Assembly: GCA_013368315.1 (NCBI GenBank)
Contig: JAACJM010000102.1
Location: 186,001 to 250,000, forward strand
Origin: Tetrapyrgos nigripes
Lineage: Eukaryota > Basidiomycota > Agaricomycetes > Agaricales > Campanellaceae
Direction of reading: 5' to 3'
DNA length: 64,000 nt
Shown here: positions 22,240-35,000 of the stretch, piece after piece
Layout of the letters: the number at the start of each line of letters is the position of its first letter
Position numbering within the stretch: position 1 is the stretch's first letter
Notes under the pieces: generated by a model
What the model saw: the letters and a program-made list of their open reading frames with translations, nothing else
What the model was told of the DNA's origin: nothing
Databases searched by the model: none
Program-made: the position numbers and the translations under genes

Positions 22240-24887
22240 GGAAGAGCTTTCTCACTGTGTCCAACTGCAAGAAATTTACCTTGAGATTTCAGATAAGCTA
22301 AGGCCTTAGCTTTCTGGAGTTCAACAGAGGTATTCTGTAACTGTTCACCTGTGATACCATGCACTACAAATGGAACACTGCCTGTCTCAGTGCCAATTTC
22401 TAGCTCATTATCATGAGTACTTGTACCCTCAGGGATTCTATTTCCTTCAGACTGCATCTCTTTAAATGCTACAGTAACTGGTGGTGTATCTTCAGGATAT
22501 TTATTGAGATTCTCTGTTGATATTTTTATATCTTGATATGCAGGATGATTCAGTTGAAGCCAAGTCAAAGCTTTAAACACTTCTTTACGTCGAACAAGCA
22601 TGGGAGTGCGTTTATAATCTTTTTCTGTGGGCTTGCAGGGTCCAGTAAACATGATTGCCAAGACTTCATCAAGATCTTGAGGAGGTGGAGGCAGGACATC
22701 ATAAACTTTCAAGACTGGTGAGTCAAAAGCTATAACATGTGAAACCATTTTTCTCATACCTGAAGACACACAGACAAAGCAACAGTTGGTTCGGACTTTT
22801 TGAACTAATAACCTTTCCACAAAATTCAAGTTTTGTAATTGGTCAGGGATATGCCCGAGCCAGAATCCATTTGCCAATGAAATCCGGGAAATTTTGCCTT
22901 CTCGGAGAGAGACTCTACAGTCACTACACACTTTGGAACAGGATTCATCAATAATAGGTCCAGATAAATTAGTTATCTTATCAGAACTAGTGTGTCGCTC
23001 CTTACGTGTAACTCCAGTGGCAATCAGAATGTCAAGCAGATTTTTAACTTGTTTGATCGGAAGTAGTGTAGACATTGGCTTAAGCTGACCACAGACTGCA
23101 CATCCACCTTCTTCTATAGCTGATGCAGAAAAATCAGCATACCATTCTGACATGATTTTTTTGAGCAGAGGTTTGGAGGGAGGCAAAGGAGGAAAAGCAA
23201 ACTGACTTTTTACTTGAACTGGATCGACAGGTTCAAAGACAGTGATGGGCACTCTACATGTTCCCTGGCATTGATGGTTTTCAAATAAAGTATGTATTTT
23301 GGATTTAACGTCGTCTTGAAAGCGAAGGTTATGAAAACTACCCAAGTCTCTTAATGACCGGCGAGTTAAAGATAGATACAATTCAGACAGAGGTATTGAG
23401 GTATATAACAGCCTAGGATTACGGACAAATTGGGAATCAGGTTCAAGAAACCCATGCAATTGATACATTGTAGAGCATGGATTAATTATCAAACAAGGAA
23501 AAAGTAGATAATTTTCCAAGTGAGGGAAGAAATAAGTATGAGACAACCCTTTGCCTCCTCCACGCAAAGAAAAATATGATGATTTATCAGTTATAATTTG
23601 TGAGTGCACAAGCAAGTCAATTATGTGGTGATATGAGTAATAATGAGCAATTCTGGATATAGACATTATGGCGTACTGATGAAAAAGGAGCACAGCCTTT
23701 GCCTTGAGTTCAGATTCAAGATTAAATGAAAAAGACCTCTCCACAGATGGACTGGTAAAATCCAGAAGTGACAATCCACTGTAAAAACCAAGGATAAAAC
23801 ACTGTATGTCACAACGTAGACTTATTGTTTTCATATGCGCAAAAAAATCATGCCTATAAAAGACCGACCTGAAAGCAAACAATTTTGCGTATTGGCATTT
23901 TGCTTTCACTCTTTCATAAAAAGGTAGACCGGGAATTGGCAACTCAACCAGAAGCGGTCTATAGACTACCAGTTGATCAAGACTATAAGAATTCAAAATA
24001 AAAGCTAAGCAATCATTGGATGAATTGAATACTTGATTAAAGACACTGCAACATAGTGGCCATAGATGATTACGTGAAAAAGAGCCGAAGGAGGTTGATA
24101 GGAATATAAACTGCCCTGATGTCACGAATTGCCTCCTGATCTGAAACGCTGAATGATATTGCCGTAAAGGGTGGGGTTGAGGACAAAAAGGAGTATGGAC
24201 ATGAGATAAGGATCGATGCATGGAACTGCAATGTTCTTTTTGTGACATTTCATCATAATCATTGTGTGCTATTGGACAATCATTATCAAAATACCAGCTG
24301 TGATATGGTATTGTAACAAATGACATTGAAATAAATGGCATTGAGCTGTCATTTTGTGATGGCATTGGATTATACAGCATAGTGCCGTTGTAGTAAAATG
24401 GCATTGGGCCATACGACATTGAGCCGTTACATTGTGGTGGCATTGGGCCAAACGGCGTTGAGCCGTTGTATTGCGATGGCATTGCGCCATATGACGTTGA
24501 GTGGGTTGAGTGAGTGTTGAGTGACATATTACACAGACATGTAGAGCCATTTTCGGAACATGCCATCCTCGAGATCACGCCGAGAGTCATAGACCCAGTA
24601 ACAGGATTTGCAATCACGCCAAGAGGATTGGGAGTCATAAAGCCAGAAACAAGATTTGTGAAAGAAGAGTCACTCAAACCAGGGAAACTCTCATAAAGAG
24701 AAATAGCAGTAGAGGAAAAGTTGAAAGCATAGGCAGCATAGAGACAGTCAAAGTAGCCATAGCCAAGAGCAGATAAAAACAGAGTGAGCAGGGTTGCGCA
24801 AAACCCGACAGATGCGTTGAGAGAGTACATGGTGATGGTAAAGGAGAAACAAGGTGACGAGCGCAACGCAGACGACTCCCGGCTCAA
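22164..24887 (-). pseudogene. Helitron RepHel, N-terminal part (DUF6570-like)
   Basis: A long open frame of 907 residues. The second half has the cysteine-rich region common in fungal Helitrons: CAVCGQLKP, a CSKVCSDC segment, then CCFVCVSSG, PPPPQDLDEVLAIMFTGPC and a VRRKEVFKALTWLQLNHP block. The frame runs into FLAVGHSEK and is then shifted; the homologous continuation (MFNNPLLYPSIFPWLFPYG) is in the next frame from 22239. Roughly the first 430 residues match nothing I know. They hold a hydrophobic N-terminus and five ~13-residue repeats (NGS..FGPMP type). Whether that part is translated is unclear. Confidence 0.7.
24330..24510 (-). repeat. 39-bp minisatellite inside the Helitron N-terminal frame
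   Basis: Five tandem units of about 39 bp (GGCATTGGGCC...GAGCCGTT on the plus strand) encode N-G-S/T-rich 13-residue repeats. They diverge at the outer copies. Confidence 0.7.
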
Positions 24888-25307
24888 GACCTGAAGGCGT
24901 TTTGTCTCCGTCAGACCGCGTGAACGATCCCGCAGTTAAAACCTCCTGAAGGCGGTTTGTTTCCGTGGGACCGTGTTAACGATCCCACAGTTGGAAATAT
25001 TGACTACAGTAAAAAGTAGTATACAATCATTCTAAAAACAGAGTGAGCAGGGTTGCGCAAAACCCAACAGATGCGTTGAGTACATGGTGGTGGTAAAGGA
25101 GAAACAAGGTGACGAGCGCAACGCAGACGACTTCCGGCTCAAGACCTGAAGGCGTTTTGTCTCCGTCAGACCGCGTGAACGATCCCGCAGTCAAAACCTC
25201 CTGAAGGCGGTTTGTTTCCGTGGGACCGCGTTAATGATTCCACAGTTTGGATCATGGACCTATGAAGGAAATATTGACTACAATAAAAGGTAGTATACAA
25301 TCATTCT
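24774..25307. repeat. Tandem duplication with iteron-like 51-bp repeats upstream of RepHel
   Basis: 24774-25033 and 25033-25307 are near-identical direct copies, both starting TAAAAACAGAGTGAGCAGGG. Each contains two imperfect ~51-bp repeats (starting near 24889, 24943, 25144 and 25197) with CTGAAGGCG, GTTTGT or TTTTGT, CCGTGGGACCG or CCGTCAGACCG, and GATCCCRCAGTT. The core GGGACCGTGTTAACGATCCC is an imperfect palindrome. They lie at the 5' end of the Helitron coding region and could be Rep-binding or promoter sites. Confidence 0.75.
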
Positions 25308-26457
25308 CATCTATCATCCTATCTACTACCATATCTTTCCTTCTCCTGCAATGTCTAGCCAATTCCCAAGGTATTGAGCTGTTCAAACCTGGTGATCACA
25401 GCGGGCTCCTACCTCCTATCACACCTATGCCATCCCTATCTGACGATGTTACAATACACCTGTGCCCATTACAAATAAGATGAGCCCAAGGGGATAAAGA
25501 GCTGAAATAGCGAGGACGGGAAGACAAGAGAAGGTCGACGAGCAGCAACAACGTGTGAATTACGAATGAAGACAGCTATGTAGAACTGGGAAGCGGAGGA
25601 TGACGAGCGATGGGTAGGGCGAGAGCTTGAGGTTGGTGTTCCTGGAGCAACCATCGGATGAAGAACCAACGATGATGGGGGGGAAGAAGATGCTGACCTG
25701 CACTCCGAGAGCTCCTTTGATGCTTCCAACGTCTCGTCCAATTGTAAGCCTTCAAACACCCATGAAACACGGTCGCACTTCATTGTAAAACACCAGACGA
25801 ATGCTCCATAGCAAGCTTATCCCCAACAAACACTTCGTCCATAGTCGAACGCATGAGCTCGAGAGCTTCGGTGCCATGTAGCTCCATCCTCGCAGAAGGG
25901 AAGTAAAACTCTTCATCGCCTTGGGACCCAGTAACGGTTTAAACAAATAGTGGTAAAGGACTATGTTGGGGTTCCTTGAGAGCCCGATTGTAGAGCACAG
26001 TGTCGGCATACATCAAGACGGGGGAAGATGCAGTTCAAAACGAAAATCCAAATGGAAGAACACGAAGAAAATGGAAACAGAAAGGAAAGTTAACATACCT
26101 TATGATAATAAAACCCGCCCTTCTCATTCAAATACTCAAAGAACCCATGTACTTTGACCTCGAAAAAGTCCATGTAGAAATGTCAAAGTTAGAGCGGACT
26201 TCGTTGACCTCAGGAATGGCAAGAGGGAGAAGGCACGGTCGGACGGGGAGACATAGAGGTGTTAAGTGAGGAAGAAACCTGGCGAAAATGGTCTCACGGT
26301 CGTAAATGGTGCAATTCGCGAATAAAAAGCGAGGGCAAAGCCTAAAATCAGAAAGCGAAGGGAAAGAGAAAAGAGAGAAAGCGAAAAGCAAGATGCTTCA
26401 CGTGGTTGTTTGCCTACAGCCTTCGAACAAACAAATGACAAATGTATAAACGGGTAT
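25308..26457. other. Stretch without a recognised gene
   Basis: Minus-strand fragments at 25469-26009 contain a GWSYMAPKL-like stretch and another frame with MELHGTEALELM, which look like decayed coding sequence of an unknown fungal repeat protein. I cannot assign a family. Confidence 0.3.
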
Positions 26458-26556
26458 AATTGGAAGCAAAAACGGGAATAACCGGGGCACTAATTAGACA
26501 TAGCCACATGCAGAAACCCAGTGTAAAGAACTCAGCTTCATTCTTTGGCCTCGTAA
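26458..26556 (-). repeat. Short repeat family A, 5' fragment (inverted)
   Basis: On the minus strand this begins TTACGAGGCC and continues through GAGTTCTTTACACTGGGTTT and CATGTGGCTATGTC, matching the first ~100 bp of the copies at 42118, 52783 and 54285. Confidence 0.75.
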
Positions 26557-27090
26557 TACAGCTTCTTTTACAACTTCCTTTACACCTTTACTTTTACATA
26601 TATAAACCCTGTCCTGACACCTGGTTCCCCATCTCGACCTCTTTGTTGTTGGGACCAGGTGTGTATCTTTCACCTTTACTGATGGGCACTGTAGTTCTAG
26701 TACTTATCACTGTCTGTTAGGTATTTAATACATCTTTGTCATTGGTGTTGAACTGCACATTATGTAAGCAGCCATCAACACAACAATAAGGAATCACAAC
26801 AATGATGTGATAAGAATCTTATTATCTACACTTTAATGTCTGGGACTTATCAAGGGGGATGCACATGATAGCATTTCCATATATGGGTGGTTAGTTAGTC
26901 TGAGCTGACCCAACGCTAAAATTTTTTTGGAGGGTACCCTTCCAGTGCCCCAGATCTCACCTCCAACAAGCTCTGACACACTTGACAGGACACAAAATGC
27001 TCTCAAAGGCTATCCAAACACACCAGAATGTCAACTGTAAGCATTTCCACTCAGACTGGAAGATTAAGGTTCAACATTTCATAACAGGAT

Positions 27091-30000
27091 GACGTGGAGA
27101 ATCTGGATAACCTTACTATTCAAAATGACAATACAGTTACCTGTCGGACATGTCATTCTATGGTCAAAGTGGGAAAGGTTGGGCTAGCAAACTATTACAA
27201 GAGGCATAAAGGGTCAGACGAGTATGAGAAGAGACTTCAGAAATGGAGGCAGGAGCAAGTAGTTGAGAAGACAAAGGCAAACGCAATGAGTTTTTTTAAA
27301 CCTAGGGCTCCACACATCTCACCCACAGTAAAGCCTCCTCCTTCTATCCACAGTGGCCCTCCAGAGCCTCATTCCATGGAAGGAAGTACTTGTACACCCA
27401 CTTCAGCATGTCCACAAGCCCTCCAACTTTTGTCAGCCTTCAAGTCCCACATTCTGAAGCTTCCAAGGACTGTGGAAAACATGACTCCTGATGCCGATCA
27501 TCCTTTTGCCTGATTTAATGGAGACCCACATGGATGTGTGTTTGAAGGTGAAGATGCATGGGAGACATGGAATGGTCTGCTTGATACATTGGTGCAGCAG
27601 CAACCAGAGGAGCTGGATGAATTGGTTAGAACGGGTGGAAAGTTGGTCATGGGAGTTCATGACCTACTGAGGTACCTGGTGGTGGAGCATGGAATCGTTG
27701 GTGCATTGCTTGAAAATAAGGTGGATAGGCTAGTCTAAGCCATAGACAATGTGTACGTGTCAGTATATGAAGCATCAAAAAATATACTTGAATGCTCATG
27801 GGTCTAAAAGTTTTGGTACGGCCAACACTGAAAATGAGCCAAGAGAGATGACAACAGAGATGGAGTCAGAGAACTACATATCGTGAGCATGACAATATAA
27901 TATTTCTGCCTAGTAAGAAAGCTAACCTTTTTCATTATATGAAGTGATACCAAGACTATTATTACACAAAGCAGCAGGACTGTACTGGCACAATGTCCTA
28001 GAATTGTCATTACACCACCCGATGGATGCAGTATACATAGTACATACCTGTTTGGACTGCATGGGACTATGAAGTGAAGGCTGGATGTATGACAATCAGA
28101 GCACGTGGTTGCAAACCTCATCGTACACGGTACAGGTTATGCAAATTACTGGCTGATAACCCGAATCTTCTTGGGGTATTGCAATGAAGGAAGGCATCCA
28201 TCCAAATGCTCAGCTGATTTACCATGGAATTGGTGGGTTGGTAAAAATTGTACTGGAGAAGCAGGGTTCAGTAGTTGCTCTGAAGCTGAGGCGGGTGAAT
28301 GACATGCAGAAGCTTGCAGGGAAATGCCAGGTGATTGACTTGGCGAAGCAATGGCTGATGGCAGTTGGGAGTAGAAAGTATCAGAGGGTTGACTGGCTTG
28401 TGCAAGTGGGGTTGAAAAGGAATCTGGGATTTGCAGGCATGTTAACGCTCTATCATTGAGCAGCTGCGAAAATCTACTGAACTGTAAATTATACCAAAGA
28501 GGATTGACTATTGGGGTTACTTATCTGGCAACTTGGTGGTGCTTGTCTTGCTGGAATTGCTCATAGAGCCCTCAATCTCCCTCCCTCTCTATCTTATGAC
28601 GCAGTTCCATCATTCCACAACTTCTGGCTTCACCAAAATTCCCTCATCTGCCAGAGATCGAAGCAAACGTATCAGTGTGTATGGGAGAACTTACAGAGGT
28701 CCTACAGTCACATTGTGTTGTCCATCAAACTGTGATGATTGATGAAATAAAAGTTGAAGAGCGGCCACACTGGGATGAGAAGATGAACAAGATGGTTGGG
28801 GTTTGTAGGGAGCATAGTGGGGGATGGAGCATGCAGTTTACAGGGCCAAAGGAAGTTGAGATGTTGATGGATGGATTGAAGGAGCATAAAATTTATTTAG
28901 CGACTGAGGTACGTGTATTCCAGCCTGTTTGTATTCAGTCCAAAAGTTTCTGATGGGAAATAAGGCCACAGTTGCTGCCATCAGTCTTCTCAGTAATGAG
29001 AATCGAATCTACAGTGCCCATCCAATTGCTGTGTCCAGCTCATGTAAATGTGAAAACAGACCTGAACATGCTCAAGTCATTGAACTACTCTATCAGGGTA
29101 GTAAAGCAACAAAGCTTCATACCATTTGCATTGGGTCAGACAGAGAATCTTGTTGAGGTGATGCTCTTGTCCTGATGACTCTGCAGTTTCAACTGAGCCC
29201 ATCTTCCCCAATATACCCTCTACTATCTGAACTGCGATTCATGGATCTTCAAGTTGGAGAGGATGACATTACCATGGATAAGGACTTCAAACACAATTTC
29301 AAGTGTCCAAGGAATCTTCTCCTTTGTAGTTGAGGAATCCTCTTGAATGGTATCCATATCACTCAGGCCAAGATTCAGGCTCATCTCAGAGATTCTGGGA
29401 TGTCTGCACTTAAAATCAGCTCCTTACTTCGACCAGACGATAAGCAAGATGTCAAACTTGCATATGATCTTCTTCATGCACTATGGCCCTCCTCACTTCC
29501 TCCTGCCCAGGAATCTTCAAAGCCTGGATACACCGACACCTGAGAAGCTCTTCATACACTGGGATCTCTTTTTCGTCATCTGATGCTGCTGTACATCTGC
29601 ATCAATTTATCACTGTCCCAGCAACTCATGCATCTCAGTGCTGCAGCACATCTATTATTGGCCATGGTCCGACAAGAGAAAGCTGGATCAAAGTTGATGC
29701 CAACTTTGCTCTACCTCAATCTCATGATCATGATCAAGAATGTCTTTTTTTGTGTTGCAAAGACTCAAGCTGATGACCCATCAGGTGGCTCATTCTGTTG
29801 GGTACAGATCACCTCGAGCAGCTATTTGGAATTCTCTGGACTATGGTTGGGAACGACGCCAATGTCAATGTTCTTCAGCTGGGACAGTGTCTCACTGGAA
29901 CCACCGAGGTATCTACGATACTTGCAATGTATCCCAAATGGGACTGTAGTCCTTGGCGTCTTTGACTTCCCATTCTTTCCTTTGACAAGGCTGTCATTCA

Positions 30001-31064
30001 TGATTTTATCAATCATATCAATCCCTCTGCCTGGTGAGGCAATGTCTCCATGGCTGATGTCAATCTCCTTACCTGCTGGAATGCTGGATTTCGAGAGATT
30101 GAGAAGGAATTTCCCATATATGGTGAAGCAGCACCCTCAGACATTAACATATTCAGTCCATTGGGTGTTGATCTGACAAGGGCTGATCGAGAGGTAGAGG
30201 ATGTTGACAACACTGTGGAGAACTATGGGGAGGACTTTGCAAATGTTCAAGGTGACGCCAGTGGAGCAAGCAATGCTTCTGCATTTGAGGATGCCATTTC
30301 TGAGGAGCATGCTGAGAATCACAAACCATTTTTTGAAGTGGATGGCAAGCGGATCTGGAAAGGGTGTTATCTCAATGCAGAATTCAGACAGTACAAGAAT
30401 CCTCAAGCTGGATCCTGCAATCGCACAAAACTAGTACTTGGAGGTACACACTACAATATATCTTCAGAAGCAGATCCTACAAGTTTAGCTCAGTATGATC
30501 CTGGTTCCTTCCTGTCTCTTGATGATCCCATTATTACTCTTCTTCAATGCACTGATAAGTTCTTTCTGTGTATTGGAGAAGTCTGCAATTTAACACACAA
30601 TTGTACACATATGGAAGAACTCAACATACAATTTCTGTCAGACACATCAGTCTTGATCTTGTTTCCACCACTGAAGACGATGACTCAACATGAAAGCATG
30701 ACTGGAAATGGTCTCAAACCCGTTCAACTACAACATTCACAGTTCCTAGATGATTGATAGAGCCCATAAACCCTGAGATTGGTAACAGTCAGTCAACAGG
30801 GAAGCCTTTCTATTTGTTTGAAAGCTCCACATTGATGACTATTGGTGCGATGCTCTTTGGACGATTAGTCTGTGATGATGCAAACAGAGTACCCACCATT
30901 GCAAACTCTGATGTATTTCCTTATTGGAATACTGGAGGTAAGTGGTAAGATTGTGGACTAATTATTCTTAACTCACTGCTATCTTAGGAGAAGCATGCTT
31001 CGTTTGTGAGGATGATCTGAAAGAAGTCGAATTTGTGAAGGTTGGATCATGTCTGCTCTGTGCT
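27091..31064 (+). pseudogene. Decayed multicopy Agaricomycete gene, 5' part (split by Gypsy)
   Basis: Plus-strand exons encode blocks I recognise from a large uncharacterised protein family multicopy in Agaricomycetes. In order: a CRTCHSMVKVGK zinc-finger-like start; DWQLGGACLA-type; VMIDEIKVEERPHWD (28738); VGVCREHSGGWS; ALVLMTLQFQLSPSSPIYPLL; DDKQDVKLAYDLLHALW; LGTDHLEQLFGILWTMVG (29806); and INPSAW.GNVSMADVNLLTCW (30018). The arrangement recalls DDE-type transposase relatives, but function is unknown. In-frame TGA codons at 29154, 29331, 29963 and 30035 each fall where relatives have arginine; a frameshift lies near 29800. At 31060-31064 the gene is interrupted by a Ty3/Gypsy element and resumes at 38256. 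Confidence 0.65.
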
Positions 31065-31493
31065 GTCAAGAACGTTGTCACTTAGCAATAACCACCCAAG
31101 TCACACAGTGAACCAAATAGATTGACGAGTTACAAATGAGACGGTATTGAGAGAGATGAAGAGAGGTAGAGAGAATAGAGAAGTAGTAGATACGAGTAGA
31201 AGATGAGTAGCTGACTATACTCGACACTGCACTGTACTGAGAGCAGAGTGGAGACAAAGTGAACAGACTAAGGAACTAACTACAAGTCCTTTGGTATATG
31301 TATCAAGGAAGTGAATTGGGAATAAATGAATAAGTGGGAATGTCCATGGAGATAGGAATCGGAGGAGATAAAAGATGAACATGTCAGATCAAGTGATGGT
31401 AACCATAAACAGAGAAGACGATGATGGTAAAGATGAGGAAAATGAATAGTAGTCCATGGAGATAAGAAATAAATAGACTGGCGATTTGTGACA
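31065..31493 (-). repeat. 3' LTR of the Gypsy element
   Basis: 429 bp, TGTCAAGAACG to GATTTGTGACA as read on the plus strand. The final C-terminal codons of the small 3' ORF lie within it. Confidence 0.95.
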
Positions 31494-31956
31494 CTACCCC
31501 CCTCTTATGACGAGCTTGCACCAGAGCTCGTACACTGTTGACCTCGTTGTCTGGGACTGTCAGATCGAAAAGTTCCTTCTCCCATGCCTCGTTAAGTCTT
31601 TTATCCATCTCCTTGAAATCCGCTTCCTGTGAATCGCTGCTTTCATACCCCTTGTCATTTGTGTCCCATTCCCATAATGCTGCTGGGGTATGATGTCCCC
31701 AGGAGCCCCAACCATCAGAGTCCCAGTTGTCATCGGGGTTACCCCACCCATCGTCTAGTGTGTCATTGTTTGCGCTCCACCAATTGTCATAAAACCAATC
31801 ATTTGGGTCGTAGTTCCATGTCATACGCCAGAAGAGATCGATTCTGTTGTCATGAGGGTCGTATGGGATTTTCGTGCCAGAGAAGGCAAGTGAAGTTTCG
31901 GGTGTGAATGAGAAGGAGATTGTGTTTGGGACAGTGGATGTAGTGGAAGTAGACAT
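31384..31956 (-). CDS. Small extra ORF at the 3' end of the Gypsy element
   Basis: 190 residues, open from 31956 to a stop inside the 3' LTR. The first ~150 residues are Ser/Thr-rich, then Trp/Asp/Asn-rich (DPNDWFYDNWW, DDGWGNPDDNWDSDGWG), then a charged helix. The last ~36 residues are encoded by the LTR and include one strongly hydrophobic segment, LLFIFLIFTIIVFSVYGY. It sits where some Gypsy elements carry an env-like gene, but there is no signal peptide, protease site or similarity to a known envelope that I can see. Unlike gag-pol, the frame is not interrupted. Function unknown; it could be a regulatory or nucleic-acid-associated protein, or untranslated. Confidence 0.45.
   Translation of the reverse strand: MSTSTTSTVPNTISFSFTPETSLAFSGTKIPYDPHDNRIDLFWRMTWNYDPNDWFYDNWWSANNDTLDDGWGNPDDNWDSDGWGSWGHHTPAALWEWDTNDKGYESSDSQEADFKEMDKRLNEAWEKELFDLTVPDNEVNSVRALVQARHKRGVVSQIASLFISYLHGLLFIFLIFTIIVFSVYGYHHLI
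31494..31510 (-). other. Polypurine tract
   Basis: On the minus strand AAGAGGGGGGTAG directly precedes the 3' LTR, in the position of the plus-strand primer. Confidence 0.8.
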
Positions 31957-32051
31957 TTTTTGTGGAATCCATGTTCCAGTGCAGGTCCTTTTATGACTCT
32001 TGCATCTAGACGGGTACCTTGTTTCGACAATCTTTTGACAGTGAACGCCGT

Positions 32052-35000
32052 TTATCGGTGTCGGTACGCCCGTGGATGCTTCTGATGGAATTCTTCAACC
32101 ATGTCCATTACGTTCGTCAGGTTTGATGTGGGAACCCAAGAGTTCTCAGAGTCAGGGTAGTCCAACCACTTGATGAGATACTGAGTTCCTTTCTTATTTC
32201 TGGTGGGCCTGGAGTCTAGTATTTTTTCCACGTCGTATTCTTCATCTGCATCCAGCAACTCCGCGGGTGGTTCAGGGTAATTCGGTCCATGGGCGTCTGT
32301 TTCGACATATGGTGACAGCAATGATGCATGAAGGACGGGGTGTATTCACCAGGTTTTTGGTAATTTCAATTTGTAGTTGACCTGACCGACTTTTTCAATG
32401 ATTTTGAAGGGACCATGACGACGATCAGATAACTTAGCTTTTGGTCTCGTCATTTTTAGGTTTTTTCCGTCAAGTAATACCTTGTCCCCAATCTTGTACC
32501 CTGACCATGGTATAGAATGATTTCCGTGCTGAGCCTTCATCCTTTCTGCTGCCGAGGTTAGACTGGCTTTGAGTTCGTTTCTGAGTCGATTGAGATTTTC
32601 GAGTCGTTCTTCGACTGTCAGTAGATTAGATGTTGGATTAACTGTAGGGAAAAATGGGGGTTGATATCCATGTAAGAGTTTGAATGGCGATTTTCCGGTT
32701 ACTGAGTGGACTCTAGTGTTGTGACTGAATTCCGCGTAAGGTATATAGTCCACCCAGTCTTCTTGTTGGTAGTTACAGAAGATTCATAAGAACTGTTCTA
32801 GTTCTTGGTTGTACCGTTCGGATTCTCCATCGGTCTGTGGGTGATAAGCCGTGCTGAGTGCTGATGTTATCCCTAGTTTCTCGTAGACCACAGCCATGAC
32901 TTTACTAGCAAACTGCAGTCCTCGATTGGAGATCATTTTGTCCCACAGTCCATATCGTTGCCATGTGTGATCAATCAGGAGGTCGACCGTACCGTCACTG
33001 TCAATTGTTTTTGTACATGGTGATATAATGGCGGTTTTCATTGCCTTGTCAACTACGACATGGATTGCATTGAATCCTTTACATTCGGGAAGATCCGTGA
33101 TGAAGTCGGTAGTGATAGTTCCGAAAGGACGTTCTGGAATTTTGGTGGGTACCAAGGGGATCCATGTTGGTTGATTCTTCGGTTTAGTTAACTGGCATTT
33201 GGCGCAACCATTTACGTAGTCTCTGACGAAGACTGACATTCCTGGCCACCAGAACTCCCTGCTAACTAGTTTGTAAGTCTTGTATCTCCCTGGGTGTCCT
33301 GTCGCTAGAGAGTCGTGATGTAACTTCACAATGTCCCATTGGAGGTTATCATCGGCTGGGACATAGATTTTGCCTTGGAACAGTATAATTCCGTCCTCAT
33401 AGTTCATAAGTATGCCTCCTGTTGCATATTCTGATGTGTCGACTTCTACTTGATACAGTTTGGTATGGTCGGGCATCAGTAGGACTGGTTTAGACGTAAA
33501 GGCTGTTTTGAGAGACTGAAAGGATTCCTCTGTTTCTGTTCCCCAGTTCCACTGATTGTCCTTCCTTGTTAGGTCGAACAGTGGTCATGCAATTTTCAAG
33601 AAGTCTTTGATGAACTGTCTGTAAAAGTTTCCGAATCCTAGGAATGGTTGTACTTCTTTTACCGTCTTTGGTGTTGACCATTCAATTACTCCTGCTACTT
33701 TAGCAGGATCCATTGCTAAGGTGTCATGGAAGATGATAAGGCCTAAGAAGTCGACCTTATCTGTTTCGAACATGCATTTCTCAGGTTTCACATATAAGTC
33801 ATTGTCCTGTAAATGTTACAACACCTTTTGCACGAGTTCACGATGTTCTGCTAAATCGTGGGTGAATATGAGAATGTCATCCATATAAATAACAACCTTC
33901 CCTTGATTGATGAGATCCTTAAAAATAGTATTCATCATAGCTTGGAAGGTGGCCGGTGAATTCATTAGTCCAAAGAACATGACTGTTGGTTCGAAGAGTC
34001 CTCAATTGATCTTGAAGATGGCTTTCCACTCATCTCCTTCTTTGATCCGAATGTTGTTATATCCCCATTGTAGATCGATCTTAGTGAATACATGTGCGTT
34101 TTTGAGTTTGTCGATCAATTCTGCGATAAGAGGTAAGGGGTACGCATTCTTTACGGTACCCTTGTTAAGTTCTCTGTAGTCTTGTACTGGTCATAGTTTC
34201 CCGTCCTTTTTCTTGACGAAGAAGAAAGGACTTTCCATAGGTGACTTAGATGGTTTAATGTATCCTTTTTCGAGGTTTTCATTTAGGAAGGAGTCTAACT
34301 CAGTTTGCTCGTTTGGGGAGAGGGGATATGTTTTGCATGTTCTCGGTTGAAAATCCTTTTGTAGTTCAATTGCGTGATCCCAACTACTTCGTTGGGGTAG
34401 GCATTCCGAGGTTTTTTTGTCGAATACCAACAAGTAATTGTGATATTGCTTGGGTATCCGTTCTTCTAGTGGTGTTGGTTGATCTGTTGCCGATTTGTTT
34501 TCAACAGTTTGTTGTGTTTTTGTAAAAACTGTATGGATACTCAGCTTGGTTTCCGATAATTCTTTGTCTTGATCCTTTGGGGCATCAATATATTCCATGG
34601 CGAGTTGACTCCATTGGTGTGGGACATCCCATTTTCCAGTTGTATCTTCTGAGGGTAACAGCGCCCCCAATTCGATCTGTTTTGAGCGGGTGTTCTGAGA
34701 TTGTGATCTTCGACGTTGTCCCGTTACCTTTGGCTGTGCCACAGGTTTATAGTGTCCTACGGGTTCTTTGTATGATACTTGGTAGTCCCGATGGTACATC
34801 CTAGGGTCGACTATTTCAGGTTGTCTTGGTTTTGTAGGATGTATATTCGACTTAGCTTTGATTTTCACCGGGGGTTTTTCCAACGTGTCAGGTTAACTTC
34901 TGAGATTGCCCAATCGATCTCTGGGTTGTGGTGTTCTAACCAATCGGTACCTAGAATGATATCGTGATTGCCGATGTCCGTAATATAGAATTTGGCAGTT

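Larger units (their letters stand above)
16857..25307 (-). mobile_element. Degenerate Helitron (rolling-circle transposon)
   Basis: The minus-strand block encodes, in order, a DUF6570-like cysteine-rich region, an HUH Rep endonuclease with the double-Tyr motif, a PIF1-family helicase and a C-terminal extension: the standard order of fungal Helitron RepHel. The frame is broken by at least three frameshifts (near 22225, 21835 and 20125) and two in-frame stops (19017-19019 TAG, 17184-17186 TGA). I could not place the true TC and CTRR termini, so the limits are those of coding sequence plus the upstream tandem repeat. A second C-terminal fragment is at about 54380-54600. Confidence 0.85.

Noticed and set aside
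26128..26391. Minus-strand 87-codon hydrophobic frame
   Set aside because: No known motif, no splice context and biased composition; not enough to call a gene.
31384..31956. Calling the small Gypsy 3' ORF an envelope gene
   Set aside because: No signal peptide, cleavage site or envelope similarity; the hydrophobic end is LTR-encoded. Listed only as an extra ORF.
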